From: CAYFJO01 sp964343305
Lineage (GTDB): Bacteria; Planctomycetota; Planctomycetia; Pirellulales; Pirellulaceae
Assembly: GCA_964343305.1 (NCBI GenBank)
Contig: CAYFJO010000141.1
Location: 1-23,822 of the forward strand
DNA: 23,822 nucleotides
Reading direction: 5' to 3'
The notes beneath the pieces were generated by a model. It worked only from the letters and a program-made list of their open reading frames with translations. It did not search any database and was not told the origin of the DNA. The translations under genes and the position numbers were made by a program. Shown in pieces: positions 14,800-21,860 of this stretch (positions are counted from its first letter, which is position 1; each line of letters starts with the position of its first letter).

Positions 14800-17121
14800 T
14801 TACGTGGCCTCCGATTCCGGCGCCGTGATGGTTTCCATGTTGTGTAGCGAATCGCTGGCGGTCGACCGATCGTTGGAATATCTGGCGGCAACGCGTTTCA
14901 GGCCGCCCAGCATGCGGATGACAAAATACCATTGGACCGACACGACCAAGAAGAAAACCACGGCGGCCAACAACGCTCGCAACAGCAAATCGTTGCCCAG
15001 CTTCTGGACGGGTTTCAGCGTTTCTTCTTGATTCTCTTGGACGATGACCGCTAACTCGGACTTCGTGGACTCTTCGTCCACGTCATCGATTGTGGTTCTT
15101 TTGGGCAGGTGGACCCAATCGATCGCCGCGATCCATTTGCCTTGATAGGCCTTGACGCCGCCAAGTTCGCCGATTGGGTCGTCGATCGGAAACGGCTCGC
15201 CCTTCTTTTTGCTCTTGAATTTGTCCAAGTTCCACTTGAGCGGTTCTTCCAACTTCTTTCGGTGAGCTTCCGCCGCTTCTTCGCCACCGTCTTGGGGCGG
15301 GTTGTAGAAATGGTGCTGCAAGATCATGCCGCGACTGTCGCCCTCGCGGTTGTCGACCAACACGGCAAAGTGGTTCGGGTCCTGATCGCGAAAGGCCGAG
15401 AACTTTCCCAGGTGAATCGTCATCACCATCACGCCCAGAAACTCTTTGCCGTTTCCGTTTTCGGTCAAACCGTTTGGCTTCTCGCCATAGATGGGTGTCG
15501 AAAACGCAATCTTCCATGTGTTGGTCGATGTGCTGCGAAAGACGGTCGACAGATGGGTGTCGGTGATCGGTGTGACCGTGTCGGGCCGAGTCGTTTTGGG
15601 AAGATCATCAGCCTGGCCGTGGAAGTACGTTCGATAAGAATAGTTCTGGCCCTGTGACTTGGGTGGTGTATCTGGGTCGTCGTAGCCGACACCAAAAATG
15701 GTCCCATTGGCATCCGTGGCAAACACGCTGGCAAACTGCAACGGAGGCGCACCCAGATCCTGGCCGTCCATCGATTCTGATTTGTCGCGTTCGTATTCTT
15801 CTGAGTGTTTTAGGTATTCGCTGACTCGTTGCTGAAAATAGGCTTTCAGGGCTATGCGATCCGGATCGGCGGCAAACTTTTCGATGTCGGCTGATACTTT
15901 TCCCGCGTCGGCCTTGGGGACGTTCAACGTGTCAAGAATCGGGTTGGTTCGCGCCTGTTCAAACAACTCTCGAAACTTTTGGCGCTGAGATTCCTGTTCA
16001 ACCGCATGAAAGTACCTGGGGATCTCAGCTTCGATGGCACGAGCCACGGAGGTTGCGTAAGTGTCGTTGTTTACTTGGGCCCGATAGCTGATTTCGTCGC
16101 GCGAGTTTTTCACCGCGTTGCGATAACCGAGATAGCCAAACAACATCATGATGACCAACAGGATGATCGGTGCCGCGATGCCGAACAACAGCAACGGCGT
16201 TCGCATGCGGGCTTCTTCACGCGCGCGGAGAGCGTCGATGACACTTTGGACGCTGGGATACCGCTTGTCCGGGTCGACGGCCAAGCAGCGATCGATGACT
16301 TCGATGAGCGACCGGTCGATTCCCGGTACGTTGCGATGTTCTTTTGCGGGCGGCGCGGCTTTGATGCCGTCGCGATACGCCTTCAATCGTGCGGCCAGGT
16401 TGGCGGTCGAGTCGATGCCCGAAATGAGATCGCCAGTCTTGAAAGGCGGTTCGCCGGTGAGCATGCAGTGGAACAGCGCGCCCAACGCGTAGACGTCCCA
16501 ACGTGCATCGGGCACGGCTTCCAAATCAGCTTGTTCGGGAGCCATGTAGAACAGCGTGCCCAGCGCCGGCTTTTGTTCGTGTGACAAACGTGATTGGCCG
16601 AAATCTGCCAGTCGCGGCTTTTCGTCTTCGTCGAGCAATACGTTGGCGGGCTTCAAATCGCAATGCAACACACCCTTGCCATGCAAGTGCATCATGCCGA
16701 CGGCGACTTCTTGAAAGATTTCGACGGCGTCGCTCAGCGGGAGATTCCCTTCGCGTTCGAGCAGATCTTCGAGCGACCCGTTCTCGATATAATCCATCAC
16801 GTAGTACGGCGGCTCGGAATCCCATCCCACGTCGAGCAATTGAACGACGTAGCGGTCCGCGGCAAGCACGGCCAGCTTCTCGACCTCACGCGACAACAGC
16901 GTCCAATCGACACCGCCTCGATGCGTGTAGAACTTGATCGCCACACGGCGGTTGGTGTTCTGGTCGATGCCCGTCCAAACCTCGCCGAACGCGCCCGACC
17001 CGAGAAACTTCTGCGTCTCGTAGCCGGGCACTTCAATCGGCGGCACGGTGCTGCGCAAGCTCAGATCTTTGGCGCGCCGCTGGGCATCGCTCGATTGTCG
17101 TTCGGTGTGTTCGAGGGTCAT
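14800..17121 (-). CDS. Membrane Ser/Thr protein kinase with extracytoplasmic Cache-like sensor
   Basis: A 773-residue Hanks-type kinase. The kinase domain spans about 33-300: P-loop GSGAFGEV 41-48, VAIK with Lys63, Glu79 of helix C, catalytic HCDLKPAN 153-160, DFG 173-175 and APE 194-196. The catalytic loop has HCD instead of HRD, a non-RD kinase, while Asp155, Lys157 and Asn160 are kept, so activity is expected. A transmembrane helix lies at about 309-333, then roughly 375 residues outside the membrane with a Cache-like part (GVGYDDPDTPPK, then YSYRTYFHGQ), a second helix at about 711-735 and a short inside tail. It should phosphorylate cytosolic targets in response to an external ligand. 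It starts 19 bp after the ankyrin gene on the same strand, indicating co-transcription. The Cache assignment is by pattern only. Confidence 0.92.
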   Translation of the reverse strand: MTLEHTERQSSDAQRRAKDLSLRSTVPPIEVPGYETQKFLGSGAFGEVWTGIDQNTNRRVAIKFYTHRGGVDWTLLSREVEKLAVLAADRYVVQLLDVGWDSEPPYYVMDYIENGSLEDLLEREGNLPLSDAVEIFQEVAVGMMHLHGKGVLHCDLKPANVLLDEDEKPRLADFGQSRLSHEQKPALGTLFYMAPEQADLEAVPDARWDVYALGALFHCMLTGEPPFKTGDLISGIDSTANLAARLKAYRDGIKAAPPAKEHRNVPGIDRSLIEVIDRCLAVDPDKRYPSVQSVIDALRAREEARMRTPLLLFGIAAPIILLVIMMLFGYLGYRNAVKNSRDEISYRAQVNNDTYATSVARAIEAEIPRYFHAVEQESQRQKFRELFEQARTNPILDTLNVPKADAGKVSADIEKFAADPDRIALKAYFQQRVSEYLKHSEEYERDKSESMDGQDLGAPPLQFASVFATDANGTIFGVGYDDPDTPPKSQGQNYSYRTYFHGQADDLPKTTRPDTVTPITDTHLSTVFRSTSTNTWKIAFSTPIYGEKPNGLTENGNGKEFLGVMVMTIHLGKFSAFRDQDPNHFAVLVDNREGDSRGMILQHHFYNPPQDGGEEAAEAHRKKLEEPLKWNLDKFKSKKKGEPFPIDDPIGELGGVKAYQGKWIAAIDWVHLPKRTTIDDVDEESTKSELAVIVQENQEETLKPVQKLGNDLLLRALLAAVVFFLVVSVQWYFVIRMLGGLKRVAARYSNDRSTASDSLHNMETITAPESEAT

Positions 17122-17140
17122 TGGCTGGAGAGACCGTTAG

Positions 17141-17530
17141 TTATTGAACTTCCGCGGCAGCGCCGCCCTTGGATTCGAGGGTCATGATGATCGCTTTAAA
17201 GTTCGCGACTTTCTTCATGTCGTTCGGTGAAACAAGTCGCTGTTGCTCCGTGGCGACGTCGTGCGGCGTGTGCCACAGAACTCCACCAGCGTCGGTCGTC
17301 CCAGCGGCATATCTGGCGTTGACCTGGGCGCCATGTTCCAAAAGAAAACGCACCATTGCGAGATGCCCACGTTTGGCGGCCACATGCAAAGGAGTTTCCA
17401 TTCTCTGGAGGGATGCGTTTACGTCCATCCCCCGCTTTAACAGTAGCCCGGCGACCTCGGTCCCGTCAACGTGTGCGGCCCAATGCAACAGCGTCAAACA
17501 CACGCTTCCTGTGACGATTTGGCGTTTCAT
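17141..17530 (-). CDS. Short ankyrin-repeat protein
   Basis: A 129-residue protein with two good ankyrin repeats, at about 13-40 (TLLHWAAHVDGTEVAGLLLKRG) and 46-73 (TPLHVAAKRGHLAMVRFLLEHG), and a degraded third (HTPHDVA to LESKG). Ankyrin repeats bind partner proteins. The N-terminus (MKRQIVTGSVCLTLLHWAAH) mimics a signal peptide, but the hydrophobic part is the first repeat, so export is uncertain. AAGGAG at 17543-17538 lies 7 nt before the ATG, a strong ribosome site. The stop is 19 bp before the sensor-kinase start, so the two are probably one operon and the ankyrin protein may be a substrate, scaffold or regulator of the kinase; that link is inference. The protein is short for the family and could be a trimmed version of a longer one. 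Confidence 0.8.
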   Translation of the reverse strand: MKRQIVTGSVCLTLLHWAAHVDGTEVAGLLLKRGMDVNASLQRMETPLHVAAKRGHLAMVRFLLEHGAQVNARYAAGTTDAGGVLWHTPHDVATEQQRLVSPNDMKKVANFKAIIMTLESKGGAAAEVQ

Positions 17531-17560
17531 CTTATCGCTCCTTCAACTTTCTGCGAACGC

Positions 17561-17683
17561 TCATGGAACGGTGACCGAATAACCTTGATAGGTCGCTTTG
17601 AATTTCACTTTTCCGTTGACCGAATAGCGAAGCTCCGAATGTGTTCGTTTCGTGCCGTGTGCTGCAAAGTCAACGCATCTCAT
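17561..17683 (-). CDS. Possible small protein upstream of the ankyrin gene
   Basis: A 40-codon frame from ATG 17683, with GGAG 11 nt upstream. It ends in the beta-like sequence SVNGKVKFKATYQGYSVTVP, 30 bp before the ankyrin ATG on the same strand. I do not recognise it. It could be a leader peptide, a remnant of a secreted protein C-terminus, or chance. Confidence 0.22.
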   Translation of the reverse strand: MRCVDFAAHGTKRTHSELRYSVNGKVKFKATYQGYSVTVP

Positions 17684-17865
17684 TTTACATGATCTCCGCG
17701 TCGAACGAAAATCACCGCGGTCGCCGATAAAGTCGCAGTTTGGGCTGTTAATCCGCAAAGATTGGCCTACCCAAGTATCCCTTCAGTGAATATCATCTTC
17801 GACCCGAATTTGTGTCGACGCTCCACGCGCTGACGACTGTTCACCAAGGCCAAGGTAATGTCCCA

Positions 17866-18783
17866 ATGCGATCTGTTCCTTTCCTGTTGATTGTTGCTTG
17901 TCTCACCATGTCCGGTTGCCGTTCCGCGCCGATCACACAACGAAAACAACTGCTGATCTTCCCCGAAAACTACGAAACGTCGCTGGGCATTTCTTCCTAT
18001 GACCAGATCCTGGTCGATGAGCCGGCGTCCACGAACCAGCATTACATCGACATGGTCAACCGCGTCGGTCAGCGAATTGCGGCAGTGGCCGAGCGGCCGG
18101 ACTACCAGTGGGAATTTCGGGTCATCGCCTCGGAGAAACAAAACGCTTTTGCACTGCCCGGCGGCAAGGTCGCGATTTACGAAGGCATCCTGCCGATTTG
18201 CATGAACGAGGCCGGATTGGCTGTGGTCATGTCGCACGAGATAGGTCACGTGTTGGCTCGCCACGGCGGCGAACGCATGAGTCAAGGCACGATGGTCAAC
18301 GCCGTGGGCAGCGCACTGAAGTACATGACGCAAGGCAGCGAGCAATACAACCGTGAACTCGTGTTGGGAAGCTACGGTGCGGCATCGAAATACGGCGTGC
18401 TGTTGCCCTTCAGTCGCAAGCACGAATCCGAAGCGGACCACATCGGTCTCTTGTTAATGTCCAAGGCTGGCTACGACCCGACCGTCGCTCCCGCATTCTG
18501 GGATCGATTCTCCGCCAGCCAAGGTCCGTCGCCGGCCGAGTTCATGTCGACGCACCCCGCCAGTGCCCGCCGCGCGATGGACTTGCGTGCGTTGATGCAG
18601 GAAGCCACCGCGCTTTACGAACAAGCACCCGTGAAACATGGTGTCGGCGAGACGATTCAAATCTCGCAAATCTCGCGCGCCACACCCACGAATTCAACAC
18701 CGCCGCACAATCGGCAGTCATTCAACGCATCACCCTTGAATTCGGCATCGGCCGACGCACTGCCCATCCCCAACTTTGAATGA
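17866..18783 (+). CDS. M48-family zinc metallopeptidase, lipoprotein
   Basis: A 305-residue protein. The N-terminus MRSVPFLLIVACLTMSGC is a lipoprotein signal with Cys18 as lipidated residue, so the enzyme should be membrane-anchored outside the cytoplasm. The catalytic motif is HEIGH at 124-128, and HESEAD at 186-191 supplies the third zinc ligand (Glu187) and the conserved Asp. SNAFALPGG-like text (QNAFALPGGKVAIYEG) and STHPASARR near residue 225-235 match the BepA/LoiP/Oma1-type M48 group, implicated in outer-membrane protein quality control. The tail after about 265 is Ser/Asn/Pro-rich and probably disordered. An in-frame GTG at 17812 exists, but ATG 17866 gives the clean lipoprotein signal and has AAGG 10 nt upstream. 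The gene is divergent from the ankyrin/kinase unit. The stop overlaps the ATG of a dioxygenase-like stump as ATGA. Confidence 0.92.
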   Translation: MRSVPFLLIVACLTMSGCRSAPITQRKQLLIFPENYETSLGISSYDQILVDEPASTNQHYIDMVNRVGQRIAAVAERPDYQWEFRVIASEKQNAFALPGGKVAIYEGILPICMNEAGLAVVMSHEIGHVLARHGGERMSQGTMVNAVGSALKYMTQGSEQYNRELVLGSYGAASKYGVLLPFSRKHESEADHIGLLLMSKAGYDPTVAPAFWDRFSASQGPSPAEFMSTHPASARRAMDLRALMQEATALYEQAPVKHGVGETIQISQISRATPTNSTPPHNRQSFNASPLNSASADALPIPNFE

Positions 18784-18887
18784 GCGCATCAAGAAACGAC
18801 GATGTAGCTTCGTTGTGTTCCATCATTGAAGAAGATGGTTTTGTCATTTTGCAACGCGCTCTGTATGCCGCTGCCGGTTCGAAGTGA
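18780..18887 (+). pseudogene. N-terminal stump resembling phytanoyl-CoA dioxygenase (PhyH)
   Basis: A 35-codon frame whose ATG overlaps the TGA of the metallopeptidase (ATGA). It reads CSIIEEDGFVILQRALYAAAG before a TGA. The EEDGFVIL-xx-AL pattern is how PhyH-type 2-oxoglutarate/iron dioxygenases typically begin. None of the metal-binding residues (HxD...H) is present, and I found no continuation in any + frame up to 19087. It is probably what remains after a deletion. Similarity is short, so chance cannot be excluded. Confidence 0.35.
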
Positions 18888-19087
18888 CTGTAGCCAAACG
18901 TTGGAAGTTCGGACTCGGATGTCTCACGACTTCCGCCACCGGACATCCCACCCGGCCGCGGCGACCCGCCCCGCCGCTCCCCCTCTCAAAAGAACGGTTT
19001 TGAAACTAGACTGATACTCACACCACGAGTCAACAAAAGGTTCCTGACAGTGCTTTTCCGCGCCTGTTTTCTGGAGCATGAATCTAC
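18888..19087. other. Gap before carbamate kinase with no recognised gene
   Basis: Together with the stump before it, this makes about 300 bp without an intact gene. It holds a very C/G-rich patch (about 18940-18988) followed by an A/T-richer stretch. A GGAG at 19073-19077 lies 11-13 nt before the carbamate kinase ATG. I see no convincing promoter or terminator. Confidence 0.4.
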
Positions 19088-20029
19088 ATGAACCGTATCG
19101 TAGTCGTCCTCGGTGGAAATGCCTTCGCATCGCGCGGTGGCCGGGTGACAATGTCCGGACAGTTGCGTTTTGCACATGAAGCGGTCTCGCAACTCAAGCC
19201 GCTACTGTCGGACGAAACACAACTGCTCATTTCTCACGGTAACGGTCCACAAGTCGGACACATTCTGTCGCGTGTTGAAGCGTCGCTTGGCAAAGCCTAC
19301 ACGATTCCGCTGGAAGTTTGCGTTGCGGAATCGGAAGGGGAACTCGGTTTTGTGCTCGAGCAGGCGCTCTACAACGTATTGGCGGAAGCTGGACTAAAAC
19401 GCCATGTTGCGGGTTTGCTGACTCAGGTCGTTGTTTCGCCTGACGATGCCGCCTTTCAGCAGCCTACGAAACCAATCGGTCCGTTTTACAACCAGCATCA
19501 GGCGGAACAGCTTCGCCAAAAGGGTTTTGCCGTTTGTGAAGATGCGGGCCGCGGCTTTCGCCGGGTCGTTGCCTCGCCTCAACCACTAGAGATTGTGGAA
19601 ATCGACGTAATTCGTTCGCTACTGGGCATGGGCGTGATCGTAATTGCTGCGGGCGGGGGCGGCATCCCTGTCGTGCGGAGCAACGGGGGTTTTCAAGGAA
19701 TTGAAGCCGTTGTTGACAAAGACTTGACCGCTGCATTGCTCGGAGATCAACTGCAAGTGAGGACACTCGTCATTTTGACATGTGTTCCGTGCGCGTATCA
19801 ATTCTTCAATACGGACCGTCAGGATCCGATCGGACATATCACGGTCGCCGAAGCGCAGCAGTTGCTGAACGAAGGACACTTTGCGCCAGGAAGCATGTTG
19901 CCGAAGATCCAAGCGGCAATCCGTTTCGCAGCGGAGCCTGGAAGAAAAACGATCATTTGCGATCCGCAGTCTTTGGCCGAGGCATTGTCCGGAAACGCGG
20001 GTACGATTGTCGAACCGGATCAAACGTAG
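19088..20029 (+). CDS. arcC: Carbamate kinase
   Basis: A 313-residue protein of the amino-acid kinase fold and normal length for the family. It interconverts carbamoyl phosphate plus ADP with carbamate plus ATP in the cytosol. Family motifs are all present: VLGGNAF with Gly9-Gly10-Asn11, SHGNGPQVG at 49-57, KPIGPFY, RRVVASPQP, AAGGGGIPV near 187-195, EAVVDKDLTAALL with Asp210-Lys211-Asp212, and the late GSMLPKIQAAIRF block. No arginine deiminase or ornithine carbamoyltransferase is in the window, so the classical ADI pathway is not supported locally. The next gene, a P-loop GTPase-like protein, starts 78 bp later on the same strand and is probably functionally tied to it. Confidence 0.95.
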   Translation: MNRIVVVLGGNAFASRGGRVTMSGQLRFAHEAVSQLKPLLSDETQLLISHGNGPQVGHILSRVEASLGKAYTIPLEVCVAESEGELGFVLEQALYNVLAEAGLKRHVAGLLTQVVVSPDDAAFQQPTKPIGPFYNQHQAEQLRQKGFAVCEDAGRGFRRVVASPQPLEIVEIDVIRSLLGMGVIVIAAGGGGIPVVRSNGGFQGIEAVVDKDLTAALLGDQLQVRTLVILTCVPCAYQFFNTDRQDPIGHITVAEAQQLLNEGHFAPGSMLPKIQAAIRFAAEPGRKTIICDPQSLAEALSGNAGTIVEPDQT

Positions 20030-20097
20030 CGTGGGCTGTGTCCACCACAACCAAAAAACCCCCAAGAATACTATGATGGCGAAGGCCCATCGCAATT

Positions 20098-20101
20098 GGA
20101 G
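20098..20101 (+). promoter_or_regulatory. Ribosome binding site deciding start at 20108
   Basis: GGAG lies 6 nt before ATG 20108 and inside the extra codons of the alternative TTG start at 20096, favouring the ATG. Confidence 0.55.
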
Positions 20102-20107
20102 CGCAAC

Positions 20108-21430
20108 ATGGCAAAGTTCAACTGCGTGATCATGGGAGCCGCGGGGCGAGACTTTCACGATTTTCAGATGTTCTTTCGTGACCGTCCGGCGTATCGTGTC
20201 TGCGCATTTACCGCCACGCAGATTCCATTCATCGAATCGCGCACGTTTCCCAAGGCGCTTGCAGGACCAAATTACGACAATGACATCCCGGTCTACTCCG
20301 AATCCAAGCTGCCGGAACTCATCAAGAAGTTGGACATCGATTTCGTCTTTCTCGCTTACAGCGATTTGCCGCACCTGGAAGTGATGCACAAGGCCAGCCT
20401 GGTCCAATCCTGCGGCGCAAGTTTTGTCTTGCTGGGCCCACGGCATACGCAGCTAGAATCGAATAAACCAGTGATTGCCGTCACGGCCGTCCGCACGGGG
20501 GCAGGTAAGAGTCCGCTGTCTCAAATGCTGGCTCGGCATTTGACGGATCGTGGACATCGCGTGGGAATCATTCGTCACCCGATGCCGTACGGCGACCTGA
20601 CTCGACAAACTGTCGAGCGGCTCGCGTCGTATGATGACCTTGACCGATTCGAGTGCACCGTCGAGGAACGCGAGGAATACGAACCGTACATCGATGAGGG
20701 CCTGGTCGTTTTTGCCGGAGTTGATTACCAGACAATTCTCTCGCAAGCCGAATCGGAATCAGACGTAATTCTCTGGGATGGCGGCAATAACGATTTTTCT
20801 TTTTTCAAACCAAATTTGTCGATCGTCGTCGTCGACGCTTTGCGAGCAGGGCATGAAACAACCTATTATCCCGGCGAAACCAATTTCCGTTCAGCGGACG
20901 TTCTGGTCATCAACAAGGTGCGCGAAGCGAAATCCGAATTACTTGACGAGTCACGGAAGCGCATCTCTTTGCTGAATCCGAATGCTGAAGTCATTGAGTC
21001 CGATTTGGAAATCGAAGTAGACCGGCCAGAAGCGATTGCAGGCCGCCGCGTGCTGGTCGTGGAAGACGGCCCGACACTCACACACGGCGGCATGGCATAC
21101 GGCGCGGGAACGATTGCGGCTCAACAACACGACGCGGCTGAATTGATTGACCCACGTCCTTTCGCCGTCGGTAGCGTCGCTCAGACATTCAGCGATTATC
21201 CGCATCTCCATGCAGTGTTGCCAGCGCTAGGTTACTCCCCAGAACAATGCAACGACTTGCGAGCGACTATCGAAAAGAGCGGCGCTGAAGTCGTTATTGA
21301 CGCTAGTCCAGCTCGGCTAGACCGTATCATGGATTTGTCAATAACTTTGGTTCGTGTGCGATACCGATTTGATCAGGTCAGCGGAGTACCTGTGACGACG
21401 ATCATCGATCGTTTGTTCCATAGTGAGTAA
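20108..21430 (+). CDS. Cyclic 2,3-diphosphoglycerate synthetase-like P-loop GTPase (COG2403)
   Basis: A 440-residue protein. The N-terminal part is a Rossmann-like domain opening MAKFNCVIMGAAGRDFHDF, with a conserved region of the type seen in predicted GTPases annotated as cyclic 2,3-diphosphoglycerate synthetase. The nucleotide-binding domain begins VIAVTAVRTGAGKSPLS, with Walker A Ala127 to Ser135 and Lys134. Later segments are DVILWDGGNNDFSFFKP (Walker B-like) and VLVINKVREAK, where NKxR resembles the NKxD base-reading motif. The last 100 residues form a separate alpha/beta region (YPHLHAVLPALGYS). True cDPG synthetase is archaeal; in bacteria the reaction is unproven. It follows carbamate kinase by 78 bp, a pairing I recall in other genomes, suggesting a role connected with carbamoyl phosphate. 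Cytosolic. Confidence 0.85.
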   Translation: MAKFNCVIMGAAGRDFHDFQMFFRDRPAYRVCAFTATQIPFIESRTFPKALAGPNYDNDIPVYSESKLPELIKKLDIDFVFLAYSDLPHLEVMHKASLVQSCGASFVLLGPRHTQLESNKPVIAVTAVRTGAGKSPLSQMLARHLTDRGHRVGIIRHPMPYGDLTRQTVERLASYDDLDRFECTVEEREEYEPYIDEGLVVFAGVDYQTILSQAESESDVILWDGGNNDFSFFKPNLSIVVVDALRAGHETTYYPGETNFRSADVLVINKVREAKSELLDESRKRISLLNPNAEVIESDLEIEVDRPEAIAGRRVLVVEDGPTLTHGGMAYGAGTIAAQQHDAAELIDPRPFAVGSVAQTFSDYPHLHAVLPALGYSPEQCNDLRATIEKSGAEVVIDASPARLDRIMDLSITLVRVRYRFDQVSGVPVTTIIDRLFHSE

Positions 21431-21530
21431 GTCCAACAACCAATTGCTCGTGTGGTTTGGCTTTCGCATTTACCCCATTTTGATATCGCGAATATGAAGG
21501 GTCGACACATAAGGGAGACAAGCACTCGTT

Positions 21531-21773
21531 ATGGCCGATCCAAGTTTAGAAAGAGAAACGTGGGCAACCAAACTGGGGTTTCTTCTTGCCGCCGCAGGGT
21601 CTGCCATTGGCCTGGGTAGTATCTGGTGGTATCCGACAGTTGTGGGAGAAAGTGGCGGTGCAGCGTTCGTTCTAATCTACGTTGTGGCGGTGCTGGCGAT
21701 TGGGATCCCAGTCATGCTGGCCGAACTAGCAATCGGTTGGCAAACACGTTGTTGGGAATTTCGACGGCGTTAA
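21531..21773 (+). pseudogene. Truncated SNF-family Na+ symporter (first two membrane helices only)
   Basis: An 80-codon frame beginning MADPSLERETWATKLGFLLA, then AAGSAIGLGSIWWYP, then SGGAAFVLIYVVAVLAIGIPVMLAELAIG. This matches helices 1 and 2 of the neurotransmitter:sodium symporter (LeuT-like) family, whose members have about 450-600 residues. It stops at TAA 21771-21773, and I found no continuing family sequence in the other frames before the next gene at 21861. In LeuT terms, the Na+-ligand Asn27 and gate Arg30 positions read Ser30 and Trp33 here, consistent with loss of function. A GGGAG is present 14 nt upstream of the ATG, rather far. It is probably a deletion remnant. Confidence 0.75.
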
Positions 21774-21779
21774 CCGTCG
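21762..21779. repeat. Inverted repeat spanning the SNF truncation point
   Basis: CGACGG (21762-21767) and CCGTCG (21774-21779) form a perfect 6-bp stem around CGTTAA, which contains the stop codon of the truncated symporter. It could act as a small terminator between the two convergent genes or mark the deletion junction. Confidence 0.4.
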
Positions 21780-21860
21780 CTTCACCGCTTTTGACAGCCT
21801 ACATTTTTTGCGACCGTGTAGCCCGTGTTGTCTCTCATCGAAATGCTATCCACCACATAA

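Noticed and set aside
15979..16584. 201-codon rightward frame opposite the kinase gene
   Set aside because: The kinase catalytic motifs on the other strand are decisive; this frame has none.
17812..17865. GTG start for the metallopeptidase
   Set aside because: It would bury the lipoprotein signal; ATG 17866 has AAGG upstream and a clean lipobox.
19619..20446. 275-codon leftward frame opposite carbamate kinase and the GTPase
   Set aside because: Shadow of two strong genes.
21791..21796. TTGACA, a perfect -35 hexamer
   Set aside because: No -10 box lies 16-18 nt downstream and no rightward gene follows; chance match.
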